A stretch of 64,000 nt of DNA from Leifsonia sp. Root112D2 (GCF_001424905.1 NZ_LMCU01000001.1:861480-925479); one strand, 5' to 3'. Positions 1 through 8,443 are shown, numbered from the stretch's first letter. Made by a program: numbers and translations. Notes: a model not told the origin generated them from the sequence alone.

Positions 1-8
1 GCCCCAGC

Positions 9-65
9 TGAGACGACAAGAATCGACCCTTGCCTTCACGACGAGGGTCGATTCTCGTCGTCTCA
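9..65. repeat. Long intergenic inverted repeat, 22-bp arms
   Basis: Arms at 9-30 and 44-65 are complementary over 22 positions with one mismatch, separated by a 13-nt loop. It lies past the 3' end of the AlkA-like gene. There is no obvious T-run. It could be a bidirectional terminator or a structured RNA/DNA element. Other hairpins of similar size but unrelated sequence occur at 4029-4083, 20071-20130 and 44537-44635. The remainder of 1-110 shows no gene. Confidence 0.75.
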
Positions 66-110
66 GGAGGGCATCGGCCGAGGAGGTCTGCACGGGCGCT
101 GCCGGCGGCT

Positions 111-1103
111 TCAGTGCCCGCGGTGGTCCTGGATCGTCGCCCGCGGTCCGTGCCGCTCCCGTCGCACGCCGCTGGCCAGTATCAGCCGCACCACGCGCTG
201 CCGCTGCCCTGCCCACGGCTCGAGCAGTTCGAGCATGCCGTCGTCGTCAACGTCGCGACCGATGAGGGCCGTGCCCACCTGCTTCGCGAGATGATAGTCG
301 CCCACGCTCACGGCATCCGGGTCGCCGTGCGCTCGCTGCGCCGTCTCGGCGGCGGTCCACACGCCCACGCCGGGCACGCTGCGCAGGCGGCGGGCGATCT
401 CGGCGCCGCTCAGCGCCGCATCCGTCGTTCTTTCCAAACCGGATGCCACGTGGCACGCTTCCAGCGCCGCGCGCGACCGCCGCGGGTCGACCCCCGCCGC
501 ATGCCACTGCCACGACGGCACCAGCCTCCACGCGGCCGGCGACGGCACGACACGCATGCCCTCGGGGGCCGGCCCCGGAGCCGGCTCGCCGTGCGCACGC
601 ACCAGGCGCGCCCAGGAGCGGTACGCCTCGATGCTCGTGACCTTCTGCTCGATGATGGCCGGAATCAGGGCCTCAAGCACGCGGCCGGTGCGCATGAGGC
701 GCAGCCCCGCGTTGCGGCGCAGCGACTCGCTCAGCAGCGGGTGGCCAGCAACATCGAGGTCGCTCCAATCGTCGCCATCGCCCAGCAGGGCGGGCAGGGC
801 GGCGATCATCCATTCGGCCCCCGGCCCCCATGCCGCCGCCTCGATCTCACCGACCGACGCTGCACTCGGATGCTCGGTGAGCCGCAGGGTCACCGCGCCG
901 TGCGGCGTGCGAAAGGTGCGCCAGACGCCACGGTCACCCCACACGGTCGTGGGATCGTACGGGCCTCGCCCGAGGGGCGCAAGCGTGTGGCGCAGGCTCA
1001 CGGGGCGCCGCGGCCGGTACACGGTGATCAGCGGTGCGGCGCTCGCGGAGCCGGGCGCGGCATCCGTCTCGTCGCGCACGCTGGTCTCGGTGCGGGCGTC
1101 CAT
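111..1103 (-). CDS. DNA-3-methyladenine glycosylase 2 family (AlkA-like)
   Basis: This is a 330-residue protein predicted to excise alkylated purines in base excision repair. The C-terminal half carries the helix-hairpin-helix/GPD signature LRSVPGVGVWTAAE around residues 240-253, followed by a conserved Asp in SVGDYHL that is expected to be catalytic. The N-terminal portion before it is longer than in minimal AlkA enzymes and rich in Pro and Arg. The start is supported by a TAGTCT box 6 nt upstream, which fits a leaderless mRNA. The gene stands alone, diverging from the FAD oxidoreductase. Substrate preference cannot be read from the sequence. Confidence 0.85.
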   Translation of the reverse strand: MDARTETSVRDETDAAPGSASAAPLITVYRPRRPVSLRHTLAPLGRGPYDPTTVWGDRGVWRTFRTPHGAVTLRLTEHPSAASVGEIEAAAWGPGAEWMIAALPALLGDGDDWSDLDVAGHPLLSESLRRNAGLRLMRTGRVLEALIPAIIEQKVTSIEAYRSWARLVRAHGEPAPGPAPEGMRVVPSPAAWRLVPSWQWHAAGVDPRRSRAALEACHVASGLERTTDAALSGAEIARRLRSVPGVGVWTAAETAQRAHGDPDAVSVGDYHLAKQVGTALIGRDVDDDGMLELLEPWAGQRQRVVRLILASGVRRERHGPRATIQDHRGH

Positions 1104-1109
1104 GCAGGA

Positions 1110-1115
1110 AGACTA
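1110..1115 (-). promoter_or_regulatory. -10 box TAGTCT, leaderless promoter of the AlkA-like gene
   Basis: TAGTCT on the minus strand ends 6 nt before the ATG at 1103, the spacing expected if transcription starts at the start codon. Confidence 0.6.
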
Positions 1116-1201
1116 CGACAGAGCTACCGACAATGAGGGCCCCCGGCCAACCCCCGTACGCTGTGAGCGATACTCACTTCCGCAATGTCGGTGGGCGGGC
1201 C

Positions 1202-1207
1202 TAGTCT
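1202..1207 (+). promoter_or_regulatory. -10 box TAGTCT, leaderless promoter of the FAD oxidoreductase
   Basis: TAGTCT ends 7 nt before the ATG at 1215. No purine-rich ribosome-binding site is present, so this box argues for 1215 rather than the upstream in-frame ATG at 1185. Confidence 0.55.
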
Positions 1208-1214
1208 CGGCGCC

Positions 1215-2606
1215 ATGACAACCGAAACCCTCAGCTCTGCGGAATCGCTCGCCCCCCTTCGCGCCGCCGTGGACGGCCCGGTGCTGTTCCGCGATGACGC
1301 GGCCCTCGCCGAAGAAGTGCTCGGCTTCAACACCGCCGTCTCCAGCCTGCCCGATGTGGTGGTCGGCGCCACGAGCGAGGCAGACGTCGTTCAGGCGGTG
1401 CGCTTCGCCGTCACGGCGGGGCTGCCCGTGCATGTGCAGTCCACCGGCCACGGCGTGTTCGCGCCGGTCAGCGGCGGCATGCTCATCGTGACCAAACGAA
1501 TGGATGCCGTCACGATCGACCCCGAAACGCGGCTGGCAACCGTCGGCGCCGGGGTCAAATGGGGCGCCGTGATAGCCGCGGGAGTGGAACATGGCCTGGG
1601 GCCCATCGTTGGCTCGTCCCCCACCGTCGGCGCCATCGGGCTCACGCTCGGCGGCGGCCTCGGCCCCCTGGCGCGCAGCCACGGCGCCACAGTGGACTGG
1701 GTGCGGGGGTTTCGCGTCGTCACGGCAGACGGTGAGGTCGTCACCGCGAGCGCCGAGGAGAATGCCGAGCTGTTCTGGGCTCTGCGCGGGGGCAAGGGTG
1801 GCTTCGGGGTGGTGACCGAGATGACGCTCGAACTGGCGCCGTTGCGCACGATCTATGCCGGCGGCCTGTTCTTCGACGGTGAGGAGAACATCGAAACGGC
1901 GCTGCGTGCCTGGGCCGAGTGGACGCAGACCGCTCCCGACACCGTCACCACCTCCGTCGCCATCATGCGCATGCCCGACTTCGAGATGGTGCCCCCACCG
2001 CTGCGGGGCCGCACGCTGCTGAACCTGCGTTTCGCCTATCCCGGTGACGCGGCCGAGGGCGAGCGGTTGATCTCTCCGTTGCGCGCCAGCGCGCCCGTGT
2101 ATATCGATGCGGTGGCCGAGATTCCATACTCCGCCGTCGGCACCATCCACAACGACCCCGAAGAGGGCAGCCCCGCCTGGGTCTACGGAACCGCGTTGAC
2201 CGGCATCGACCAGGATGTGCTCTCCGCCATGCTGGAGCACGTCGGCCCCTCCGCCGATTCGCCGTTCCTCATGGCGGAGTTGCGCCACATGGGAGGCGCG
2301 GTTCGCCCCGCGGATGTCGCCGCAACCGCCACCGGCGGGCGTGACGCCGCCTATCTGCTCACCCTGATCGCGCTCAACCCGACCACCTTCGGCGAGATCG
2401 CCCCGCGCGTCGCCGGCGCGCTCATCGCGGCCATCGCGGCGTCGCTCGCGCCCGTGACGAACGTGAACTTCTCCGGCAACCCGGCCGACCCGATCATCTT
2501 CGAGCGGTCATGGACCGAGCAGACGCGAACCCGGCTGGCCGCCGCCCGCACCCAGTACGACCCGAACCGTGTGTTCCCCTTCGGCCCGCCTGCCACCGTC
2601 GCGTAA
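1215..2606 (+). CDS. FAD-binding oxidoreductase, berberine-bridge-enzyme type
   Basis: This 463-residue flavoprotein belongs to the PCMH-type FAD-binding superfamily. It has the FAD-binding stretch with STGHGV near residue 78 (the His typical of covalent FAD attachment) and VGAIGLTLGGGLG near 135. It ends with a berberine-bridge C-terminus, YDPNRVFPFG. There is no signal peptide, so it is cytoplasmic, unlike its relative at 42063-43616. Substrate is unknown; family members oxidise alcohols, sugars or alkaloid-like compounds. An ATG 10 codons upstream is possible, but the -10 box at 1202-1207 would then lie inside the gene. A palindromic repeat follows directly. Confidence 0.85.
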   Translation: MTTETLSSAESLAPLRAAVDGPVLFRDDAALAEEVLGFNTAVSSLPDVVVGATSEADVVQAVRFAVTAGLPVHVQSTGHGVFAPVSGGMLIVTKRMDAVTIDPETRLATVGAGVKWGAVIAAGVEHGLGPIVGSSPTVGAIGLTLGGGLGPLARSHGATVDWVRGFRVVTADGEVVTASAEENAELFWALRGGKGGFGVVTEMTLELAPLRTIYAGGLFFDGEENIETALRAWAEWTQTAPDTVTTSVAIMRMPDFEMVPPPLRGRTLLNLRFAYPGDAAEGERLISPLRASAPVYIDAVAEIPYSAVGTIHNDPEEGSPAWVYGTALTGIDQDVLSAMLEHVGPSADSPFLMAELRHMGGAVRPADVAATATGGRDAAYLLTLIALNPTTFGEIAPRVAGALIAAIAASLAPVTNVNFSGNPADPIIFERSWTEQTRTRLAAARTQYDPNRVFPFGPPATVA

Positions 2607-2619
2607 CCGCCCGTAGCCC

Positions 2620-2711
2620 GCTGGTTGAGGAGCGAGGAACGAGCGTCTCGAAACCTGCGTGGCGCCACGCGGGTTTCGAGACGCGCTCGTACCTCGCGCT
2701 CCTCAACCAGC
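2620..2711. repeat. Palindromic GGTTGAGGAGC repeat, complete copy
   Basis: This is the best-preserved copy of a repeat family in this window. A left arm beginning GCTGGTTGAGGAGCGAGG and containing GTCTCGAAACC pairs with a right arm GGTTTCGAGACG...CTCCTCAACCAGC around a short GC-rich centre that is itself palindromic. It lies between the convergent FAD oxidoreductase and thioesterase genes. Other full or partial copies: 5264-5370, 10305-10316, 41965-42056, 43646-43740, 49519-49599 and 57046-57080. Confidence 0.85.
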
Positions 2712-2719
2712 GCTGTTCC

Positions 2720-3268
2720 TCACTCCCACACGCTGGGGGCCGCGGCGCGCGTGGGCGGCAACGCGGCATCCGCGCCCCAGCGTTCGATCCATGTCGGCAC
2801 GGTGAGTTCGGTGGGAACGACGCCGAGTGCGTCGAGCAGCTCGGCGATCGACACCGTGCCCCCGGTCTTCTTCAAAAAGCGACCCTTGATGAATGCCTGC
2901 GCATAGATCTCACCGTGCACCACAAAACGCTGCTCCACGAAGACGGCCTTGTCGTCGAATCCGAGCACGCGCGACTCCACCGTGAACCGCTGCCCCAGTG
3001 TCAGCGACTTGCGAAAGGTGATGGTCTCGCTGGCCACCACCGGGTACCAGCCGCGTGCCGTGAAGATGGCCCACACGCCGCTGCGGTCCAGCATGTCGAA
3101 GCGGCCGATGTCGGCTATCGACAGGTACACGCCGTTGTTCATGTGGCGCAGAATGTCGAGGTCGGTGGGCAGCACGCGAAAGCGCGTGCGCGCCACGTCG
3201 TAGTGTCCGAGCCGCGGGCCGAAGCGGGAAATGATCGAATGGAGGAAGGTTCGAAAGATCATGTGCAC
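2720..3268 (-). CDS. Acyl-CoA thioesterase-like hotdog protein
   Basis: This 182-residue protein resembles the 4HBT-type thioesterase family whose members hydrolyse acyl-CoA thioesters. The diagnostic stretch is PTDLDILRHMNNGVYLS near residues 34-50, where the Asp and HMNN motif form the usual catalytic region of 4-hydroxybenzoyl-CoA-type hotdog folds. No membrane segment is evident. The GTG start at 3268 has a TAGCAT box exactly 6 nt upstream; an ATG two codons further in is an alternative. The gene ends 8 bp from the palindromic repeat. The acyl substrate is unknown. Confidence 0.8.
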   Translation of the reverse strand: MHMIFRTFLHSIISRFGPRLGHYDVARTRFRVLPTDLDILRHMNNGVYLSIADIGRFDMLDRSGVWAIFTARGWYPVVASETITFRKSLTLGQRFTVESRVLGFDDKAVFVEQRFVVHGEIYAQAFIKGRFLKKTGGTVSIAELLDALGVVPTELTVPTWIERWGADAALPPTRAAAPSVWE

Positions 3269-3274
3269 ATGGCG

Positions 3275-3280
3275 ATGCTA
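3275..3280 (-). promoter_or_regulatory. -10 box TAGCAT, leaderless promoter of the thioesterase gene
   Basis: The minus-strand TAGCAT ends 6 nt before GTG 3268, and its spacing selects this GTG over the out-of-frame ATG at 3270. Confidence 0.55.
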
Positions 3281-3395
3281 ACGACGGATGCCTCGCTCGG
3301 CATCCGCGCTGTGGCCACCCCACAGACCGGCTCGCCTCTTATCCGGGCTACCCTCAGAGGTTCTACAGTCGTCGCATCCCCCCCAAGGAGACACC

Positions 3396-4010
3396 ATGCC
3401 TTCGCTCACCGTTCCCGGCCTGCCCTTCGCCCTCGAGCCGCAAGGGCCGGCATCCGGGCACGAGCCCCGCCTCCTGTCCGACGGTGTGGAACTTCGCGCA
3501 GCCGCGCACACCGATCTCTTCCTCAGCCCGGCCGGTTTCGAGACGGCGCCGGATGCCGAGCGCTATCTGGCCTCCGTCACCGGCGACTTTCAGCTGAGCG
3601 CCCACGTCGACGTCGACTTTCGCAGCCTCTTCGACGCTGGCGTGCTGCTTGGCTGGGTCGATGACGACAACTGGTTCAAGCTCTGCGCCGAGTTCGATCC
3701 CACCGGGAGGCCGCGAATCGTCTCGGTGGTCACTCGCGACGGCGTCTCGGATGATTGCAACAGCTGGGCCATCGCCGGGGGCGGCGCGGCCCTGCGAATC
3801 TCCCGGCAGGGCAGCGCGTTCGCCCTGCACGCCGCCCGTGAGGGCGGGCCGTGGGAGCTCGTGCGGCACTTCTCGCTCGGTCTCGGCGCCCGCGAGCCGA
3901 TAGCAATCGGCCTCCTGGCACAATCTCCAACGGGCGAGGGCAGCACCACGCGGTTCACCCAACTGAGCTTCGCCGCCGAGGCACCCGCAGACATCCGCGA
4001 TGGCTCCTGA
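3396..4010 (+). CDS. DUF1349 domain protein (concanavalin-like fold)
   Basis: This 204-residue protein matches the DUF1349 family, a lectin/glucanase-like beta-sandwich of unknown biochemical role. Recognisable parts are DLFLSP near residue 43, DFQLSAHVDVDF near 68, and GVLLGWVDDDNWFKLCAEF near 87-105. No signal peptide or membrane segment is visible. The ATG at 3396 is chosen because AAGGAG lies 5 nt upstream, one of the few clear ribosome-binding sites in this part of the window; an upstream extension of the frame to 3288 has no such support. A function cannot be assigned. Confidence 0.8.
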   Translation: MPSLTVPGLPFALEPQGPASGHEPRLLSDGVELRAAAHTDLFLSPAGFETAPDAERYLASVTGDFQLSAHVDVDFRSLFDAGVLLGWVDDDNWFKLCAEFDPTGRPRIVSVVTRDGVSDDCNSWAIAGGGAALRISRQGSAFALHAAREGGPWELVRHFSLGLGAREPIAIGLLAQSPTGEGSTTRFTQLSFAAEAPADIRDGS

Positions 4011-4028
4011 GCTCTCACCCTGCGTGCC

Positions 4029-4083
4029 GAGTTGCGTCAAATGGTCCTTCCGGCGGTGCGGGAAGGACCATTTGACGCAACTC
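4029..4083. repeat. Perfect 23-bp inverted repeat with 9-nt loop
   Basis: Arms 4029-4051 and 4061-4083 are perfectly complementary over 23 bp around the loop 4052-4060. The repeat sits between the convergent DUF1349 gene and prpC, where a bidirectional terminator would be useful, but it lacks flanking T-runs and is much longer than a normal terminator stem. The stem is unrelated to the other long hairpins in the window. Confidence 0.85.
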
Positions 4084-4122
4084 ACCGTGCATCCACGGTG
4101 AGCGGGAGGAATCCAGCAGCGC

Positions 4123-5244
4123 TCAGCTGAGGTGGCGCTCCTCCGGCCCGTTGTAGACCGAGAGCGGGCGGATCAGTGAGTTCGACGCGAGCTGCTCCAT
4201 GATGTGCGCGGTCCAGCCGGTGATGCGCGCCGCCGCGAACAGCGGGGTGAAGGTCTCCGTGTCGAAGCCCATGAGGTTATAGACGGGCCCTGACGGGTAG
4301 TCCAGGTTGGGCTTGATGTTCTTCCGCTCGGCCATCGCGCCTTCCAGCGCCGTGTACAGCTCGAGCAGCTCGGGGCGGTCGTAATGCTCGACGAGCGTGT
4401 CGAGCGCCGCCTTCATGGTCGGCACGCGCGAGTCGCCGTTCTTGTACACCCGGTGGCCGAAGCCCATGATCTTGCGTTTGGCGGCGAGTGCGTCATCAAG
4501 CCAGGCCGCCGCCTTGTCCGCCGATCCGATCTCGTCGAAGGCGTGCATGACGGCCTCGTTGGCGCCGCCGTGCAGCGGCCCCTTGAGCGCGCCGACCGCG
4601 CCGGTCACCGCCGAATACAGGTCACTGAGAGTGGATGCGATCACGCGCGCCGTGAAGGTGGATGCGTTGAACGAGTGCTCGGCATAGAGCACGAGCGAGA
4701 CCCGGAACGCGTCGACCACAACATCGTCGGGCACCTCGCCGAACGTCATGTAGAGAAAGTTCTCGGCGTAATTGAGGTCGTCACGCGGCTCGATCAGCTG
4801 CTCGCCACGACGGCGGCGCTGATCGTATGCGACCACCGCGGGCAGCTTCGCAAACAGACGCACGGCCTTGTCGAGATTGGCCTCGGGCGAGCTGTCCTCG
4901 GCGGCCGGGTCATTCGCGCCGATCACGCTCACCGCGGTGCGCAGCACATCCATCGGGTGGGCGGATGTCGGCAGATCGTCTATCACGCGCCTCACGTTGT
5001 CGGCGAGCGCGCGCTGCACCCGCTCCTGCTCCTCGAGGTCGGCGAGTTCGACATCCGTCGGCAACTCACCGTGCCAGAGCAGGTAGGCGACCTGTGCGAA
5101 GGAGCAGTTCGCCGCGAGCTCCTGCACCGGGTAGCCGCGATACAGCAGGGAGTTCGTCTCGGGGTTCACGCTGGAGATCGCCGTGGTGTCAACCACGACA
5201 CCGGCCAGGCCCTTGTGAATCTCGGGTGTTGCGTTCTCACTCAT
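4123..5244 (-). CDS. prpC: 2-methylcitrate synthase / citrate synthase
   Basis: This 373-residue enzyme condenses propionyl-CoA (and probably acetyl-CoA) with oxaloacetate. The citrate-synthase catalytic residues are visible: the His in LKGPLHGGANEAVM near 222, the His in GFGHRVYKNGD near 260, and the Asp of the DYPSGPVYNLMGF region near 315-327. The length fits the bifunctional 2-methylcitrate/citrate synthases, which are shorter than the main Gram-negative citrate synthase. It is the third gene after prpD and prpB, separated from prpB by 133 bp that contain a palindromic repeat. That gap may set a separate level of expression. Confidence 0.92.
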   Translation of the reverse strand: MSENATPEIHKGLAGVVVDTTAISSVNPETNSLLYRGYPVQELAANCSFAQVAYLLWHGELPTDVELADLEEQERVQRALADNVRRVIDDLPTSAHPMDVLRTAVSVIGANDPAAEDSSPEANLDKAVRLFAKLPAVVAYDQRRRRGEQLIEPRDDLNYAENFLYMTFGEVPDDVVVDAFRVSLVLYAEHSFNASTFTARVIASTLSDLYSAVTGAVGALKGPLHGGANEAVMHAFDEIGSADKAAAWLDDALAAKRKIMGFGHRVYKNGDSRVPTMKAALDTLVEHYDRPELLELYTALEGAMAERKNIKPNLDYPSGPVYNLMGFDTETFTPLFAAARITGWTAHIMEQLASNSLIRPLSVYNGPEERHLS

Positions 5245-5263
5245 GCTTGCTCCCTTGGTTCCG

Positions 5264-5370
5264 CCGGTTGAGGTATGCAGGTTGAGGAGCGAGGAACGAG
5301 CGTCTCGAAACCCCCGCCGCCACGCTGGTTTCGAGACGGACCCTCCTTCGTCGAGTCCTCCTCAACCAGC
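5264..5370. repeat. Palindromic GGTTGAGGAGC repeat between prpB and prpC
   Basis: The left part has two tandem GGTTGAGG starts (5264 and about 5280). The right arm is GGTTTCGAGACGG...CTCCTCAACCAGC. The copy is diverged in the right arm. It interrupts an otherwise tight operon. Confidence 0.8.
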
Positions 5371-5377
5371 GTAGTTC

Positions 5378-6277
5378 TCACTTCTCGATGCGAAAGTTGA
5401 AGACGGACGAGTCGAAGGCGTTGTAGCCCTCGTAGTCGATGAGGTCGTAGAGCTCGGCGCGGTGCTGCATCTCGCCGAGCAACGGGGTGAGCGAGCCCTG
5501 TTCAGTGATGGCGTCGAGCCCGCGGGCGGCGGCCCCCATGGCCAGACGCAGCAAAGACACCGGGTAGATCACGATGTTGATGCCGATGCCGGCCAGCTGC
5601 TCGGTGGTGAACAGCTCGCTCTTGCCGAACTCGGTCATGTTCGCCAAAATCGGCACGTCCACGGCCCGGCGCACCGCCTCGAACTCGGCCAGATCGGCCA
5701 TGGCTTCGGGGAAGATCGCGTCGGCCCCGGCATCGACGAGCGCCTTGGCTCGGTCTATCGCGGCGGCAAGCCCATCGACCGCGCGGATGTCTGTGCGGGC
5801 CATGATCAGCAGGTTCGGGTCCCTGCGCGCATCCGCCGCAGCCCGGATGCGCTTGAGCGCCGTGTTCTCGTCGACCACCTGCTTGCCGTCGAGATGACCA
5901 CAGCGCTTGGGGTTCACCTGGTCTTCGATGTGCAATCCGGCTACGCCGGCATCCTCGAGGGTCTGCACGGTGCGGGCCACGTTCATGGGCTCGCCGAAGC
6001 CCGTGTCGGCGTCAACGAGGGCGGGCAGCTCGGTCATGCGCGCGATCTGCTGCGAGCGGCCGGCCACCTCAGTGAGCGTGGTGAGGCCGATGTCGGGCAG
6101 GCCCAGATCGGCCGACAGCACAGCGCCCGAGATGTAGACACCGTCGAAACCCTTGCGCTCGATGAGCCGGGCCGACAGCGGGTTGAAGGCCCCGGGAAAG
6201 CGCAGCAGTTCACCGCTGGCCAGTCGCTCACGCAGCGCGGCGCGCTTGGCGGCCGGCGTCGTCGTGGCGTACAGCAT
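5378..6277 (-). CDS. prpB: Methylisocitrate lyase
   Basis: This 299-residue enzyme cleaves 2-methylisocitrate to pyruvate and succinate in the methylcitrate cycle. It belongs to the isocitrate lyase/PEP mutase superfamily and keeps the active-site motif PKRCGHLDGK near residue 120, with the catalytic Cys. Metal-binding acidic residues appear in DADTGFGE near 84 and in HIEDQ near 112. The ATG at 6277 overlaps the prpD stop by one base, which supports translational coupling and excludes the longer upstream frame. The length matches family members. Confidence 0.93.
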   Translation of the reverse strand: MLYATTTPAAKRAALRERLASGELLRFPGAFNPLSARLIERKGFDGVYISGAVLSADLGLPDIGLTTLTEVAGRSQQIARMTELPALVDADTGFGEPMNVARTVQTLEDAGVAGLHIEDQVNPKRCGHLDGKQVVDENTALKRIRAAADARRDPNLLIMARTDIRAVDGLAAAIDRAKALVDAGADAIFPEAMADLAEFEAVRRAVDVPILANMTEFGKSELFTTEQLAGIGINIVIYPVSLLRLAMGAAARGLDAITEQGSLTPLLGEMQHRAELYDLIDYEGYNAFDSSVFNFRIEK

Positions 6278-7815
6278 CAGAACAAGCCCCGGGTTGTCTC
6301 GACGGATGCGAGCACCCCGATCTCGGCGGTGATGGTGAGCCCCGCAAGCTCGGCGGCGCTCAGCTCGGGCAGCCGCTCGGCGGTGGCGAGGAACCGCTCG
6401 ATCTCGGTCTCGTCGAGCACGCGCTCGGCGAGCCGGCGGAACTTCGCGACGTAATCCGCTCGCGCGAAGGGGTGTGCGCCCAGCGGATGCGCATCCGCCA
6501 CCGCAATCTCCTCGACGATGCGGGCCCCGTCGACGAGGTCGATCTCCACGCGTCCGCCGAAGGCCTGCCGCCCGGGCGCGGTGGAGTGGTAACGAGCCGT
6601 CCACGCCTCGTCCTCGACCGTCGTCACCTTCTTCCACAGCTCCACCGTGTCCGGCCGGTTCGCCCGCTCGGGCATGTACGAGGCCACGTGATCCCAGCTG
6701 CCGTCCTGCAGCGCCACCGTGAAGATGTAGGGAATCGAGTGGTCGAGCGTCTCGCGCGAGGCCGACGGATCGTATTTCTGCGGATCGTTCGCCCCCGATC
6801 CGATCACGTAGTGCGTGTGGTGCGAGGTATGGATGACGACGCGCTCGATCTTCGAGACGTCGTCGAGAATGAGCGGGTAGTCGTCGTGCAGCTTGCGGGC
6901 CAGGTCGATCCAGGCCTGCGCCTGGTATTCGGCCGAATGCTCCTTGGTGTAACTGTCCAGAATGGCGCGGCGGGCCTCTCCACGCTCGGGCAGCGAGACG
7001 TCGTATGAGGCATCCGGGCCGTCGAGCAGCCAGGCGATCACGCCGTCCTCGCCCTCATAGATGGGGGTCGGGCTGGTCTCGCCGCGCATGGCACGGTCGA
7101 CGGCCTCGATGGCCATCTTGCCGGCGAACGCGGGAGCGTATGCCTTCCAGCTGGAAATCTCGCCCTTGCGCGACTGCCGCGTGGCCGTCGTGGTGTGCAG
7201 GGCCTGACCTATCGACTGGAAGATGATCTCGGTGTCGAGGCCGAGCATTGCGCCGATGCCGGCCGCCACGCTCGGGCCCAGGTGCGCCACGTGGTCGATT
7301 TTGTGTGCGTGCAGACTGATGGCGCGGGCCAGGTCGATCTGGATCTCGTAGCCGGTGGCGATGCCACGCACCAGGTCGCGGCCGCTCAACTCGCGACCGA
7401 CCGCCACATGCTGGGCCACCGCCGTGATCGGCGGGATGTTGTCTCCTGGATGCGAGTATTCGGCCGCAAGAAACGTGTCGTGATAGTCGAGCTCGCGCAC
7501 GGCAACCCCATTGGCCCACGCGGCCCATTCGGGCGAAACGCGCCGCGCGGCATTCGTGCCGAACACGGTCGAACCGTCTCCGCCGATCGAGACCGGATGC
7601 GCCAAAGCCTGCGAGCGCGCACTGGCCACCGGGCGGCGGGTGAGGGACGCGGCAGCGACCGCCGCGTTGTCGATGATGCGGTTGATCACCATCTCGGTGA
7701 CCTCGTCGTCGACCTCGATCGGCTCGGCGGCGACCTCGGCAATTTTGAAGGCCAACTGGTCTTCTCGGGGCAAATTCTCGTCGCTGCGATGCACGCGCAC
7801 GTTCTGGACCTTCAC
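6277..7815 (-). CDS. prpD: 2-methylcitrate dehydratase, MmgE/PrpD family
   Basis: This 512-residue protein is the cofactor-independent dehydratase that turns 2-methylcitrate into 2-methyl-cis-aconitate. Family features include RRPVASARSQAL in the N-terminal helical domain, and LDYHDTFLAAEYSHPGDN near residues 93-110 with the conserved His and Asp. It is the first gene of prpD-prpB-prpC, with no regulator next to it. GTG 7815 is preceded by TAAGTT with a 6-nt gap, consistent with a leaderless transcript. No aconitase-type acnD is present, as expected for the PrpD route. Confidence 0.9.
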   Translation of the reverse strand: MKVQNVRVHRSDENLPREDQLAFKIAEVAAEPIEVDDEVTEMVINRIIDNAAVAAASLTRRPVASARSQALAHPVSIGGDGSTVFGTNAARRVSPEWAAWANGVAVRELDYHDTFLAAEYSHPGDNIPPITAVAQHVAVGRELSGRDLVRGIATGYEIQIDLARAISLHAHKIDHVAHLGPSVAAGIGAMLGLDTEIIFQSIGQALHTTTATRQSRKGEISSWKAYAPAFAGKMAIEAVDRAMRGETSPTPIYEGEDGVIAWLLDGPDASYDVSLPERGEARRAILDSYTKEHSAEYQAQAWIDLARKLHDDYPLILDDVSKIERVVIHTSHHTHYVIGSGANDPQKYDPSASRETLDHSIPYIFTVALQDGSWDHVASYMPERANRPDTVELWKKVTTVEDEAWTARYHSTAPGRQAFGGRVEIDLVDGARIVEEIAVADAHPLGAHPFARADYVAKFRRLAERVLDETEIERFLATAERLPELSAAELAGLTITAEIGVLASVETTRGLF

Positions 7816-7821
7816 ATCAGC

Positions 7822-7827
7822 AACTTA
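7822..7827 (-). promoter_or_regulatory. -10 box TAAGTT, leaderless promoter of prpDBC
   Basis: TAAGTT on the minus strand ends 6 nt before the prpD GTG. Confidence 0.5.
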
Positions 7828-7861
7828 CCGTGATGGGCTGCGAATCGCGCCCTTCACCGCA

Positions 7862-8410
7862 TTAGACGGTCTCGGGCAGCTTGTCGCCGAACGAGGCGGT
7901 CGGCACCAGAATCGCACGGGCCAGCGTGTGGAAGTGCAGGTTGAAGCCGAGCACCGCCGGCGTCGACTGCGCGTCGATATCGAGAGTGTCAACATCCACC
8001 GCGTGCACGACGAAGAAGTAACGGTGGATGCCCGTTCCCTCGGGCGGTTCTGCGCCCGAATACTGCGTGAGGCGCATCTCGTTGGGCAGGGTCACGGCGG
8101 CGTCGGGCAGCACCGTACTGGCCCGCGCGCCGGCGTTCGTGGGCAGGCTCGTGACATCCGCCGGAATGTTGAAGACGGCCCAGTGCCAGAAGCCACTACC
8201 GGTGGGGGCATCGGGGTCGAAGCAGGTGAGGGCGAAGCTGCGGGTCTCGTGAGGGAAGTCGCTCCAGCTCAGCTGCGGGGAGGCATCCGCGCCCCCGAGC
8301 GAGGGGGCGCGATGCACAGTCGGGATGGGCGTGTTGTCGGCGGCGTCGTCGCTCGTCAGCGTGAAGGAGGCAACGGGCGTGAGGCGCGCGTACGGGTCAT
8401 AGTCAGCCAT
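7862..8410 (-). CDS. YbhB/YbcL family Raf kinase inhibitor-like protein (PEBP)
   Basis: This 182-residue member of the phosphatidylethanolamine-binding protein family has the ligand-pocket signatures SPQLSWSDFPHETRSFALTC near residues 43-62, DPDAPTGSGFWHWAVFNIP near 64-82, and HRYFFVVHAVD near 128. Bacterial PEBP proteins have no firm biochemical role; binding of small anions and protease inhibition have been suggested. No signal peptide is seen. The start is supported by a TAGCGT box 6 nt upstream. It is flanked by the prp operon and the glycosyltransferase gene but shows no operon link to either. Confidence 0.88.
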   Translation of the reverse strand: MADYDPYARLTPVASFTLTSDDAADNTPIPTVHRAPSLGGADASPQLSWSDFPHETRSFALTCFDPDAPTGSGFWHWAVFNIPADVTSLPTNAGARASTVLPDAAVTLPNEMRLTQYSGAEPPEGTGIHRYFFVVHAVDVDTLDIDAQSTPAVLGFNLHFHTLARAILVPTASFGDKLPETV

Positions 8411-8416
8411 GGCTCC

Positions 8417-8422
8417 ACGCTA
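8417..8422 (-). promoter_or_regulatory. -10 box TAGCGT, leaderless promoter of the PEBP gene
   Basis: Minus-strand TAGCGT ends 6 nt before ATG 8410. Confidence 0.55.
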
Positions 8423-8443
8423 CTCGCCCAGCGGAATCGGCGG

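Noticed and set aside
1113..2288. 391-codon open frame antisense to the FAD oxidoreductase
   Set aside because: High-GC shadow frame: the opposite strand encodes a clear flavoprotein and the antisense product is a His/Gly/Arg-rich sequence with no family features.
2620..2711. Insertion sequence ends
   Set aside because: The palindromic repeats are under 110 bp, have no transposase, and show no clear target duplications.
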